From an uncultured Prevotellaceae bacterium (GTDB taxonomy: Bacteria > Bacteroidota > Bacteroidia > Bacteroidales > Bacteroidaceae), in the NCBI GenBank assembly GCA_902784755.1, contig CACZVX010000018.1, positions 1 through 37,447 on the forward strand: a stretch of DNA of 37,447 nt, in the 5' to 3' direction. The notes below the pieces were generated by a model. That model saw only the letters and a program-made list of their open reading frames with translations. It was not told the DNA's origin and searched no databases. Position 1 is the first letter of the stretch. Each line of letters starts with the position of its first letter. Shown piece after piece: positions 6,948 through 15,045 of this stretch. The translations under genes and the position numbers were made by a program.

Positions 6948-8374
6948 AACTTAAATAACTTTTTTCGTCCGCTCAAGAAGAGACCGAGAAAGGTGAGCAG
7001 ACCATTTAGCATCAACAACTCGTAGCCAAACTGGTAACCGGTTGTTGATGCTACTGTTTTATCCAAGGCGAAGCAAATCAGCGGAGAAGCAATGGCAATG
7101 TAAGGCACCACACAGTCATTTACACCACGATTCGTGAGCAAACCATAGGCAAAGAGTCCTAACAGCGGACCATAGGTATAACTGCAAAGGATATAAATGG
7201 CATCGATGACGCTGGTAGAGTTCACAGCATCCACCATCAGTATCAGGGTTGCAAAAATGACAGCCATGCCGATATGAACACGCTTGCGAAGTTTCTCATC
7301 GTCAGCCTTTTCCTTGATATCCACACAGAAAGAAGTCGTCATGGCCGTCAATGCGGAATCAGCACTGGAAAAAGATGCCGCGACGATTCCCAGAGAAAAC
7401 AGAACCACTACACTCTGTCCCAAAGCGCCCGTGGCAGCAAACATCGGTAACAGTTCATCGCCCATGGCAGGCAACGCCACGTTCTGTTTCTGAGCCAGCA
7501 GCATGAGAAGCACACCCAGCGCCATGAAAAGCATATTGGCAGGAACGAAGGCAAAACCGTAAGTGCACATATCCTTCTGCGCCTCACGGAGTGTCTTGCA
7601 CGTCAAGTTCTTCTGCATCATATCCTGATCAAGACCTGTCATTACTATCACGATGAAGACACCGCTTAGGAACTGCTTCCAGAAATTCTGCCTCGACATC
7701 CAGTCATCGAAAACGAAAATCCGCGAATGTTCGTTCTGTACAATGGCAGTAAACGCCTCTCCTACGGAAAGATCGAGCGCCCCTATTACCTTATATATAA
7801 TAAGGAGAAGAGCTGTGAACATACAAACTGTCTGGAAAGAATCCGTCCACACCAGCGTCTTGATACCTCCACGGCGTGTGTAAAGCCAGATCAAACAGAC
7901 CATTCCCACGACAGTGAGGGCGAACGGGATACCGTACTGCTCGAAGACAAAGCGTTGCAGAATGATGCACACCACATAGAAACGCACGGCGGCACCCGTC
8001 ATCTTCGACAAGAGGAAGAACCATGCTCCCGTTTTATAGGAATAATGCCCCAGACGCCGTTGCAGATAACTATAGATGGTAGTCAGATTCAGCCGGTAAT
8101 AGACGGGAAGCAACAGAAATGCCACCAGGAAATAGCCGATAATAAAGCCTAGACAGGTCTGCACATAAGTCATATTCATCTTCATCACCATGCCCGGTAC
8201 CGAAACGAAAGTGATGCCCGAAATGGAAGCGCCTACCATCCCGAAGGCCACCATATACCAAGGTGACCGGCGGTTACCACGATAAAAGGTTTCGTTAGTA
8301 GCGCGGCGGGCTGTCCATCTGCTAAATGCAAGTAAACAGAAGAAATATGCAAGAACAGTAAATAGTATCAACAT
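6944..8374 (-). CDS. Sodium:solute symporter (SSS family)
   Basis: The 476-aa protein is almost entirely membrane-spanning, with about 13 helices. It has SSS-family hallmarks: 'FYRGNRRSPWYMVAFGMVGASISGITFVSVPG' in the first core helix, 'RRGGIKTLVWTDSFQT' and 'GIVAASFSSADSALTAMTTSF' (the Na2-site helix). It cotransports an organic solute with Na+ across the inner membrane; the substrate (sugar, amino acid, carboxylate or sialic acid types exist) cannot be told. It is a single gene, divergent from trpB and convergent with fic. Its -7 element lies only 8 nt from the ATG, so the mRNA may be almost leaderless. Confidence 0.92.
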   Translation of the reverse strand: MLILFTVLAYFFCLLAFSRWTARRATNETFYRGNRRSPWYMVAFGMVGASISGITFVSVPGMVMKMNMTYVQTCLGFIIGYFLVAFLLLPVYYRLNLTTIYSYLQRRLGHYSYKTGAWFFLLSKMTGAAVRFYVVCIILQRFVFEQYGIPFALTVVGMVCLIWLYTRRGGIKTLVWTDSFQTVCMFTALLLIIYKVIGALDLSVGEAFTAIVQNEHSRIFVFDDWMSRQNFWKQFLSGVFIVIVMTGLDQDMMQKNLTCKTLREAQKDMCTYGFAFVPANMLFMALGVLLMLLAQKQNVALPAMGDELLPMFAATGALGQSVVVLFSLGIVAASFSSADSALTAMTTSFCVDIKEKADDEKLRKRVHIGMAVIFATLILMVDAVNSTSVIDAIYILCSYTYGPLLGLFAYGLLTNRGVNDCVVPYIAIASPLICFALDKTVASTTGYQFGYELLMLNGLLTFLGLFLSGRKKLFKF

Positions 8375-8382
8375 TTGAGCGA

Positions 8383-8390
8383 CAAAATTA
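8383..8390 (-). promoter_or_regulatory. -7 element of the SSS symporter promoter
   Basis: Minus-strand TAATTTTG (8390 to 8383) matches TAnnTTTG. It ends 8 nt before the ATG at 8374. No TTTG is seen 20 nt upstream. Confidence 0.55.
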
Positions 8391-8422
8391 CAAAAAAATG
8401 ATGATAAATGAAATTATTTTGC

Positions 8423-8430
8423 TACATTTG
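8423..8430 (+). promoter_or_regulatory. -7 element of the trpB2 promoter
   Basis: TACATTTG matches TAnnTTTG and is followed by C, as is usual. It lies 37 bp upstream of the trpB2 ATG. No good TTTG is visible upstream. Confidence 0.6.
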
Positions 8431-8467
8431 CACTCGGTGATCTCATTTTATAACAACTCAAACAATC

Positions 8468-9826
8468 ATGAAGCAAAAAAAATTCATTCTCCAAGAAAGT
8501 GAACTACCCACACAATGGTACAACATCCAGGCCGACATGGTGAACAAGCCATTACCGCCATTGAATCCAGCAACCCACGAACCACTAAAAGCAGAAGACC
8601 TCTTCCCTATTTTCGCGGAAGAGTGCTGTCGCCAGGAACTCGATCAGGAACATGCATGGATTGACATTCCAGAAGAAGTGCAGGAAAAATACCGATTCTA
8701 TCGCAGCACGCCACTCGTACGTGCCTACGAATTGGAAAAGGCTATTGATACACCAGCCCACATCTATTTCAAGAATGAGAGTACCAACCCTTTAGGATCT
8801 CACAAAGTAAACTCCGCTATCCCCCAGTGCTTTTATTGTAAGAAGCAGGGCATCACTAATGTGACTACCGAGACCGGTGCTGGCCAATGGGGTGCAGCAC
8901 TCGCCTATGCAGCTAAGATCTACGGACTGGACGCTGCCGTTTATCAGGTGAAGCTTACGATGCAGCAGAAGCCTTATCGCAGTAGCATCATGCGCACTTT
9001 CGGTGCATCTGTAGAAGGTTCTCCCTCTATGTCGACACGTGCCGGTAAGGATATTCTCACCATCGATCCTACGCATCCCGGTTCTTTGGGAACCGCCATT
9101 TCAGAAGCTATCGAACTGGCTATCAGCACGCCTAACTGTAAATACACCTTAGGTTCTGTATTGAGTCATGTCACACTCCATCAGACCGTGATAGGCCTGG
9201 AAGCTGAGAAGCAGATGGAAATGGCAGGCGAATATCCCGATATGGTGATCGGTTGTTTCGGTGGTGGAAGTAACTTTGGCGGTATTTCTTTCCCCTTTAT
9301 GCGCCACAATATCCTCGACGGCAAGAAGACGATTTTCCTGGCTGCAGAGCCTAACAGCTGCCCGAAACTGACTCGCGGTAAGTTTGAATACGACTTCGGT
9401 GACTCTTCTGGTTACACGCCGCTGCTGCCGATGTACACGCTGGGCCATACTTTCAAGCCTGCTAACATCCATGCCGGTGGTCTTCGCTATCATGGCGCCG
9501 GCGTCATTGTCAGTCAGTTGCTGAAAGACGGTCTGATGTCTGCTGTTGACATTCCTCAGATTGAGACTTTCGATGCAGGTCTTCTTTTCGCCCGTACAGA
9601 AGGCATCATTCCTGCTCCTGAAAGCTGTCACGCCATTGCGGCTACTATCCGAGAGGCTAAGAAGTGCAAGGAAACTGGCGAAGAAAAGGTTATCCTGTTC
9701 AACCTCTCCGGTCATGGCCTTATCGATATGCCGTCTTACGATATGTATATCAATGGTGACCTTCGCAACTACACGGTTACCGACGAGGAAATCAATGGTT
9801 TCCTGAAGGATGTGCCACAAGTCTAA
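8468..9826 (+). CDS. trpB2: Tryptophan synthase beta-like PLP enzyme, TrpB2 type
   Basis: The 452-aa protein is about 50 residues longer than classical TrpB, as in the TrpB2 branch. Visible are the PLP lysine K113 in 'NPLGSHKVNSA', 'TETGAGQWGAALAYAAK', the phosphate-binding loop GGGSN (265-269), 'GLRYHGAG' and the C-terminal 'NLSGHGLIDMPSYD'. TrpB condenses indole and L-serine to tryptophan. TrpB2 enzymes often act without the alpha subunit and may salvage free indole. No trpA or other trp genes are nearby, which supports a stand-alone role (inference). No attenuator or leader peptide is visible in the short 5' region. Confidence 0.95.
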   Translation: MKQKKFILQESELPTQWYNIQADMVNKPLPPLNPATHEPLKAEDLFPIFAEECCRQELDQEHAWIDIPEEVQEKYRFYRSTPLVRAYELEKAIDTPAHIYFKNESTNPLGSHKVNSAIPQCFYCKKQGITNVTTETGAGQWGAALAYAAKIYGLDAAVYQVKLTMQQKPYRSSIMRTFGASVEGSPSMSTRAGKDILTIDPTHPGSLGTAISEAIELAISTPNCKYTLGSVLSHVTLHQTVIGLEAEKQMEMAGEYPDMVIGCFGGGSNFGGISFPFMRHNILDGKKTIFLAAEPNSCPKLTRGKFEYDFGDSSGYTPLLPMYTLGHTFKPANIHAGGLRYHGAGVIVSQLLKDGLMSAVDIPQIETFDAGLLFARTEGIIPAPESCHAIAATIREAKKCKETGEEKVILFNLSGHGLIDMPSYDMYINGDLRNYTVTDEEINGFLKDVPQV

Positions 9827-9862
9827 AAGATCAGCCGGTTACTGGCTATTCGGATAATAATA

Positions 9863-9890
9863 AAAGCGTGAGATTCACATCTCGCGCTTT
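9863..9890. terminator. Bidirectional terminator hairpin between trpB2 and mfd
   Basis: A 12-bp stem (9863-9874 with 9879-9890, one G-T pair, 4-nt loop) is followed on the minus strand by a TTTTATTATTAT run and on the plus strand by a weaker T-rich end. It lies 36 bp after the trpB2 stop and 320 bp after the mfd stop. Confidence 0.75.
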
Positions 9891-10210
9891 CTACTTGAGT
9901 CAATCTTAGTCAATCACCTATCTGTTATATATTACAATAGTGGTTTAAGGTTTTAACATTAGCAAGGATGTTAGTATTTATTCGTACAAGTAACTGTTCA
10001 TTTACACCTGAGCAATCTAGTATCTAATGCACCTTTTCCAAAAGTGGATAATCCACCTGTGTTTTCTGTTGCAAATTTATAATAAAAAGAAAATTTACAG
10101 GATGCCGAAATGTTTCCCGGTAGTGTACAAAATGTTAACTTAACTGCTGATTTCTTTGCAAAATATGTATATTTTGTTAAATGAGGTTCGAAATCAACCA
10201 AAATCCCCCC
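9891..10210. other. Long 3' intergenic region between trpB2 and mfd
   Basis: No gene is supported here. It holds an 18-bp palindrome CAAAATATGTATATTTTG at 10159-10176 (35 bp after the mfd stop), a short dyad GTGGATAATCCAC near 10044, a direct repeat AGTCAATC near 9898-9915, and a minus-strand TAAATTTG (10079 to 10072) that could be the -7 element of a short transcript ending at the hairpin 9863-9890. Confidence 0.4.
10159..10176. repeat. 18-bp AT palindrome downstream of mfd
   Basis: CAAAATATGTATATTTTG is a perfect inverted repeat with a 2-nt centre, 35 bp past the mfd stop. It could fold in the mfd 3' end or bind a dimeric protein; no T run follows. Confidence 0.5.
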
Positions 10211-13200
10211 TTATTCGGCTATTTTTCTAAGTATTTCGACGGCTCCCTTTACCGTTGTAACATTCTTCAAAACCATGCTCCTTTTCCCCTTCACTTCACG
10301 GAAATTGCATCGACGTGCATTGGCTCCCACGTAGTTGAGCACACGATCGAAAGCCTTACTTTGATAATAGGCACTCATGGGGTTGCTCACAAAATACATC
10401 ATCATCTGTCCCTGTTTCAGCATAATCTTCTCGCAACCCAACTGACGACCCAGTCTTCTGAGTGGAACAATCTGCAGCAGTTCCTCACCTTCTTGGGGAA
10501 TCTCACCGAAACGGTCCTTCAGACGCAAACGATAACGCTCCAGGTCTTCATCACTCTTAATGTTCTCCAACTCACGATAGAGCAGCATGCGCTCACTGGA
10601 AGAAGGCACATAGGGGTCGGGAAGATACATCTCAAGATCGCTTTCTATCGAACAGTCGTCCACAAAGTCATCTCCAGAAACGTTTTCTCCCTGTTTGATT
10701 TCATCTTCATAAAGCTCATTAAACTCGTCATTCTTCAGTTCGGTAACGGCTTGTGAAAGGATTTTCTGATAGGTTTCGTAGCCCAGATCCTCCATAAATC
10801 CACTCTGTTCTGCTCCCAGCAAATTACCAGCTCCGCGGATATCCAAGTCCTGCATTGAAAGGTTAAAACCGCTTCCCAGACCTGAGAAAGTCTCCAGAGC
10901 CTCCAAGCGGCGGCGAGCTTCTGGCGTCAAACTGGCCATAGGCGGAGCCAGCAGATAGCAGAAAGCTTTCTTGTTGGAGCGCCCTACCCTGCCTCGCATC
11001 TGGTGAAGGTCGGAGAGTCCGTAGCGGTGGGCATCATTAATAATAATGGTATTAGCATTGGAAACGTCGATTCCGTTCTCCACGATAGTTGTGGAGAGCA
11101 GCACGTCGAAATCGTGGTTCATGAATCCCATGACAATTTTCTCCAACTCTTCCGGCCTCAACTGTCCATGTCCGATGACCACACGCACATCGGGCACACG
11201 CTTCTCAATGAGCAGTTTCAGTTCTGGGAGATTGGCAATACGGTCATTCACGAAGAACACCTGTCCGTTGCGTGACATCTCGAAATTGATGGCTTCCGCT
11301 ATCACATCCCCGCTGAACGTGTGGACTTCCGTATTGATGGGATAACGGTTAGGAGGCGGTGTCTGGATAATGCTCATGTCACGGGCGCCCATCAGCGAGA
11401 ACTGAAGGGTTCTCGGAATGGGCGTGGCACTCATCGTGAGTGTATCCACATTGGTCTTCATCTTACGCAGTTTCTCCTTGACGGAGACGCCGAACTTCTG
11501 TTCCTCATCGATGATGAGCAGTCCCAAGTCCTTCCATTTCACAGCCTTTCCAATCAGCTTATGCGTACCGATGATGATATCAATCTTTCCCGATTCCAAA
11601 TCAGCCAGCACCTCTTTGGTCTTCTTCGCACTACGGGCACGTGAAAGATACTCCACCCTGACGGGCAGGTTTTTTAGTCGTGAAGTGAACGTCTGGTAAT
11701 GCTGATAGGCAAGCACCGTCGTGGGTACCAGCACGGCCACCTGCTTGGAATCACAGGCCGCCTTGAAAGCTGCCCTTACGGCCACTTCCGTCTTTCCAAA
11801 TCCTACATCGCCACAAACCAGACGGTCCATAGGACGGGCACGTTCCATATCAGCTTTCACGTCGTTGGTGGCTTTCAACTGATCGGGAGTATCTTCATAG
11901 AGGAACGAGGCTTCCAGCTCATGCTGCATGAAAGTGTCGGCGCTGAAGGCAAAGCCCTTCTCCCTGCGACGGGCAGCATAGAGTTTAATCAAGTCGCGGG
12001 CAATGTCCTTGATACGCGTCTTCGTACGTTCCTTCAATCGGTCCCATGCTCCGGTTCCCAAAGTGGAAAGTCGGGGAACCGTCTCGCTGTCGCGACGCTT
12101 ATATTTCGAAATCTTATAGAGCGAATGGATGCTTACGTCCACCTTGTCGTTGTTGGCATAAATGATACGTATCACCTCCTGATATTGCTGCGTGTCGGAC
12201 GGATGCTGGGGATTGACGATAGGCACTCTGACGAGTCCTGCAAACTTACCGATACCCAAATCCACATGCACGATGTAGTCGCCAGGTTCCATCTCCTGTA
12301 GTTCTTTCATCGTCAGCGCCATCTTACCGTTGCGCGCCGCATCGGAGCGGAGGTTATACTTATGGAAACGGTCGAAAATCTGATGGTCGGTGAAGAAGCA
12401 CAGTTTCAGGGCGTCATTGGCAAAACCCTCATGCAGCGTATGGTCCACGGGAATAAACTCTATTCCGGATTCAGTATCCGTGAAAATATCCTTCAGACGC
12501 TCCTGCTGCTTCTGACTGTCCGCCAGAATATACAGTTTATAGTCTTTCTGCAGATATTCCTGCAAGGCAGGAATCAGCAGTTCAAAGTTCTTATGGAACA
12601 AGGGCTGGGGCGTAATCTTACAGTGCACGGTGGCCTGCGCCCTTCCTTCCATCCGTGTACCGAACCACACCTTTCGGAAGCCCTGTATATCCGTCTCCAT
12701 CTGTGAGGAAGTCAGCAGTTTCCGTTCAGCCTTCATCCCCTCGAGAATCTGCTTCTGTTCCATTTCCGTAACCCCTTCGAGGCGCTCCGTCAATGCCTGT
12801 GAGGAAAAACCTTCGCGGTAGATGCGGTCAATGGTATCAATCACAAAACGAAAATCCTTGGAAGCCAGCACCGTATGCTCCGGCAGGAACTTCATAAAGG
12901 ATATAAGTTCAGAACTGAGTGTAGTCAATTCTGGTACAATCTCCACCGTTTCGCGCCGTTCCCGGGATAGCTGACTCTCCACCTCAAACGTACGGATGGA
13001 GTCGATCTCATCCCCAAAGAAATCCAGACGGAACGGGTATTCATGACTAAACGAATAGATATCCAGAATACTGCCACGCAAGGCAAACTGCCCGGGTTCA
13101 TATACATAGTCCACTTCCTGAAACCCGAAGTCGCGAAGCGTCTGCTCCAATTCCGTCACATTCTTCACTTCTCCTGTACGCAACTGCATGGAGCGCTCAT

Positions 13201-13783
13201 CGAGTTTTCGTTTCGAAACCACCAGTTCAGCCAGAGCATCTGGATAAGTGACGATATAAAGTGAAGAGTGAAGAGTGATGAGTGAAGAATTTGCTGCCGT
13301 CGTTCCTGCTATAGGTTTCTGCGATGATGAAGAATAATCATTAAGTCTTGCCAGTACCTCTGTACGCAGAATCTCATTGGCCGCATCCCGCTGTCCGTAC
13401 TTCACTTGTCGCCGATAGCTAGAAGGGAAGAACAGCACCTCAGAGGATTTCACGTCTTGAGAGATTTCTCTCTCCACTCTCCTCTCTCCTCTCTCCTCTT
13501 TTATCACGGAGCTCCCCTCCTCTTTAGGGAGGGGCTGGGGGTAGGCTTCCTCCAACATCTGTCTCAGATCCTGATAGAAATAGCCAGCCTCATCGGCATC
13601 AGGGAGAATGAAAAGAATGGTTTGTGGAGTGCGGCGTGTCACCGAGGCAAAGAGCACGGCTGCGGCAGAGGCTGTTAGTCCCTCCACGAAAACGTTTCTC
13701 ATCGAAACATTCCCGAGTGCTTTTGCCAGGGCCGCCGACTGTGGCGAACGGGCATAAAGGTCAATCAATTCCTCTATCTTCAA
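10211..13783 (-). CDS. mfd: Transcription-repair coupling factor
   Basis: The 1190-aa protein has Mfd order: a UvrB-like N-terminal part, with 'GSILDIYSFSHEYPFRLDFFGDEIDSIR' at about 235-262; an RNA-polymerase-interacting CarD-like domain at about 505-570 ('PGDYIVHVDLGIGKFAGL'); RecG-like helicase motors with Walker A 'GDVGFGKTEVA' near 657 and DEEQ near 758; 'MSATPIPRTLQ'; 'HRYGLSDLHQMRGRVGRS'; and a C-terminal TRCF domain. It removes stalled RNA polymerase and recruits UvrA. Two low-complexity insertions lie near the N terminus (about residues 79-113 and 147-176); both correspond to repeat DNA (13471-13548 and 13260-13287). The frame stays open through both. It has its own promoter at 13824-13855. 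Confidence 0.97.
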   Translation of the reverse strand: MKIEELIDLYARSPQSAALAKALGNVSMRNVFVEGLTASAAAVLFASVTRRTPQTILFILPDADEAGYFYQDLRQMLEEAYPQPLPKEEGSSVIKEERGERRVEREISQDVKSSEVLFFPSSYRRQVKYGQRDAANEILRTEVLARLNDYSSSSQKPIAGTTAANSSLITLHSSLYIVTYPDALAELVVSKRKLDERSMQLRTGEVKNVTELEQTLRDFGFQEVDYVYEPGQFALRGSILDIYSFSHEYPFRLDFFGDEIDSIRTFEVESQLSRERRETVEIVPELTTLSSELISFMKFLPEHTVLASKDFRFVIDTIDRIYREGFSSQALTERLEGVTEMEQKQILEGMKAERKLLTSSQMETDIQGFRKVWFGTRMEGRAQATVHCKITPQPLFHKNFELLIPALQEYLQKDYKLYILADSQKQQERLKDIFTDTESGIEFIPVDHTLHEGFANDALKLCFFTDHQIFDRFHKYNLRSDAARNGKMALTMKELQEMEPGDYIVHVDLGIGKFAGLVRVPIVNPQHPSDTQQYQEVIRIIYANNDKVDVSIHSLYKISKYKRRDSETVPRLSTLGTGAWDRLKERTKTRIKDIARDLIKLYAARRREKGFAFSADTFMQHELEASFLYEDTPDQLKATNDVKADMERARPMDRLVCGDVGFGKTEVAVRAAFKAACDSKQVAVLVPTTVLAYQHYQTFTSRLKNLPVRVEYLSRARSAKKTKEVLADLESGKIDIIIGTHKLIGKAVKWKDLGLLIIDEEQKFGVSVKEKLRKMKTNVDTLTMSATPIPRTLQFSLMGARDMSIIQTPPPNRYPINTEVHTFSGDVIAEAINFEMSRNGQVFFVNDRIANLPELKLLIEKRVPDVRVVIGHGQLRPEELEKIVMGFMNHDFDVLLSTTIVENGIDVSNANTIIINDAHRYGLSDLHQMRGRVGRSNKKAFCYLLAPPMASLTPEARRRLEALETFSGLGSGFNLSMQDLDIRGAGNLLGAEQSGFMEDLGYETYQKILSQAVTELKNDEFNELYEDEIKQGENVSGDDFVDDCSIESDLEMYLPDPYVPSSSERMLLYRELENIKSDEDLERYRLRLKDRFGEIPQEGEELLQIVPLRRLGRQLGCEKIMLKQGQMMMYFVSNPMSAYYQSKAFDRVLNYVGANARRCNFREVKGKRSMVLKNVTTVKGAVEILRKIAE
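13260..13287. repeat. 7-bp array AGTGAAG x4 inside mfd
   Basis: Four heptamers (three AGTGAAG, one AGTGATG) lie in the mfd coding region and encode part of 'NSSLITLHSSLY'. Mfd proteins normally have no such segment between 'VLARLND' and 'IVTYPDAL'. Confidence 0.9.
13471..13498. repeat. 7-bp array TCTCCTC x4 inside mfd
   Basis: Units TCTCCAC, TCTCCTC, TCTCCTC and TCTCCTC run without gaps. In the minus-strand mfd frame they give 'EERGERRVERE', a charged stretch typical of expressed repeat DNA. Confidence 0.9.
13511..13548. repeat. REP-like GC hairpin element inside mfd
   Basis: An 8-bp stem (13514-13521 with 13527-13534, loop CTTTA, one G-T pair) is followed by CTGGGGGTAGG. A GC-rich hairpin of the type CCCCTCC...GGGAGGGG with a G-rich tail resembles the dispersed REP-like repeats of Bacteroidetes genomes. 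In the mfd frame it encodes 'YPQPLPKEEGS'. The heptad array 13471-13498 abuts it. Confidence 0.7.
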
Positions 13784-13823
13784 ATATTGCTATTTGTTGA
13801 TAATTCTCTAAATCTTTATGCTG

Positions 13824-13855
13824 CAAAAGTAATACATTTATTCCGTATGAGCAAA
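13824..13855 (-). promoter_or_regulatory. Promoter of mfd
   Basis: On the minus strand TTTG (13855 to 13852) and TACTTTTG (13831 to 13824) are 20 nt apart, a full match to the Bacteroidetes consensus. The ATG is about 40 nt downstream. Confidence 0.8.
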
Positions 13856-13976
13856 ATTATTGGAAGAAAACTCAGATAGTGGAAACTGTACTATTCACCA
13901 GGCGACTTGAAAGTGAAGTTGAACTACGCCTTATTACCTGCGTACTTTGAAAGAAATTAAAGTAATAACCGTAATT

Positions 13977-14004
13977 CACTTATCACTCATCACTTATCAC
14001 TTCT
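13977..14004. repeat. 7-bp array CACTTAT x4
   Basis: Units CACTTAT, CACTCAT, CACTTAT and CACTTCT lie in the 407-bp divergent gap between mfd and the glycosyltransferase gene. Apart from this array and the two promoters I see no gene in that gap. Confidence 0.85.
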
Positions 14005-14125
14005 ATTGTGTTCCATCTCCGATTCTCCCTGTTTGGAAGGACTTGAAAGAACCAAACATTTCAGAGCTATTTTGCTTGTCGTATAAACTACATGCAAGGC
14101 CATAAATAAATTAGAAGTGGAAAAG

Positions 14126-14157
14126 TTTGGGACGTACGAAAAAAATAGCTATCTTTG
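14126..14157 (+). promoter_or_regulatory. Promoter of the glycosyltransferase gene
   Basis: TTTG at 14126-14129 and TATCTTTG at 14150-14157 have a 20-nt spacer, a full consensus match. Transcription should start about 25-30 nt upstream of the ATG at 14191. Confidence 0.8.
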
Positions 14158-14190
14158 CATAAGTTAAGCTAAAAGAAAGACTCTCACACC

Positions 14191-14934
14191 ATGAACCAAA
14201 GCGACAGCATTGTTATCATTCCGACTTACAATGAGAAAGAGAACATTGAGAAGATTATCCGGGCCGTGTTCGGACTGGAAAAGTGTTTTCACATCTTAGT
14301 CATCGACGATGGTTCACCTGACGGTACAGCTCAGATTGTGAAGGGACTGATGGCCTCTGAATTCTCCGACCGCTTGTTTATCTTGGAAAGAAGTGGTAAA
14401 CAGGGATTGGGAACAGCCTACATCACGGGATTCAAATGGGCTCTGGAACGCGATTATGAATACATCTTCGAGATGGATGCCGACTTCAGCCATGATCCCA
14501 ACGACCTGCCACGGCTTTACAGCGCCTGCCATGACGAAGGCAACGACGTGGCAATCGGCTCCCGCTACATTTCAGGCGTAAACGTGGTGAACTGGCCTAT
14601 GGGACGTGTGCTGATGAGCTATTTCGCCTCAATGTATGTGCGCCTCGTGACTGGTTTTAAAGTGCACGACACAACAGCGGGATTCAAATGCTACAAGCGC
14701 CGCGTGCTGGAGACCATCGAACTCGACAAGATCCGCTTTAAGGGCTATGCCTTCCAGATTGAGATGAAATTCACGGCCTACAAGATTGGCTTTAAGATTA
14801 AAGAAGTGCCCGTGATCTTCGTCAACCGCCGCGAAGGTACGTCGAAGATGAACAGCGGCATCTTCGGTGAGGCTTTCTTCGGCGTCATGCGTCTGCGCTG
14901 GGACGGATGGTTTAGGAAGTACCCGAAGATTTAG
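14191..14934 (+). CDS. Polyprenyl-phosphate mannosyltransferase-like GT2 glycosyltransferase
   Basis: The 247-aa soluble protein matches dolichyl-phosphate mannose synthase (DPM1-type GT2). It has an N-terminal 'VIIPTYNEKENIEK', 'VIDDGSPDGTA' (Asp39/Asp40), 'GKQGLGTAYITGFKWAL', the metal-binding DAD at 96-98 ('EMDADFSHDPNDLP') and 'DTTAGFKCYKR...GYAFQIEM'. It lacks the C-terminal membrane helices of longer relatives. The expected reaction moves a sugar from a nucleotide donor to a polyprenyl phosphate on the inner face of the inner membrane, for later use in glycan or protein glycosylation. The sugar is not certain. plsC follows 111 bp downstream. Confidence 0.92.
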   Translation: MNQSDSIVIIPTYNEKENIEKIIRAVFGLEKCFHILVIDDGSPDGTAQIVKGLMASEFSDRLFILERSGKQGLGTAYITGFKWALERDYEYIFEMDADFSHDPNDLPRLYSACHDEGNDVAIGSRYISGVNVVNWPMGRVLMSYFASMYVRLVTGFKVHDTTAGFKCYKRRVLETIELDKIRFKGYAFQIEMKFTAYKIGFKIKEVPVIFVNRREGTSKMNSGIFGEAFFGVMRLRWDGWFRKYPKI

Positions 14935-14954
14935 TGGAGAGTGTAGAGTGATGG
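14934..14954. repeat. Short heptad run GTGGAGA/GTGTAGA/GTGATGG
   Basis: Three 7-bp units begin at the last base of the glycosyltransferase stop codon. They match the AGTGWAG-type arrays found elsewhere in the window, though with more divergence. Confidence 0.65.
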
Positions 14955-14983
14955 GTGCGCTTTCATCAGGTCATAGTCATCGT

Positions 14984-15036
14984 CTTAAATCTTTAAACAG
15001 CGAAGCGCTTAAACAGTCGCAACGCGACGCTTAAAC
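14984..15036. repeat. CTTAAAC-headed repeats with internal palindromes
   Basis: (C/T)TTAAA heads occur at 14984, 14992, 15008 and 15030; the last two are 22 bp apart. The bodies are GC palindromes (GCGAAGCGC, GTCGCAACGCGAC), so the RNA could fold into two small hairpins. The array ends 9 bp before the plsC ATG. Confidence 0.7.
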
Positions 15037-15045
15037 TTTTATAAT

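Noticed and set aside
9149-9820. 223-codon minus-strand frame inside trpB2
   Set aside because: Antisense shadow of a highly conserved PLP enzyme; no promoter or motif.
11699-12301. 200-codon plus-strand frame inside mfd
   Set aside because: Antisense shadow of the conserved Mfd helicase and CarD-like regions.
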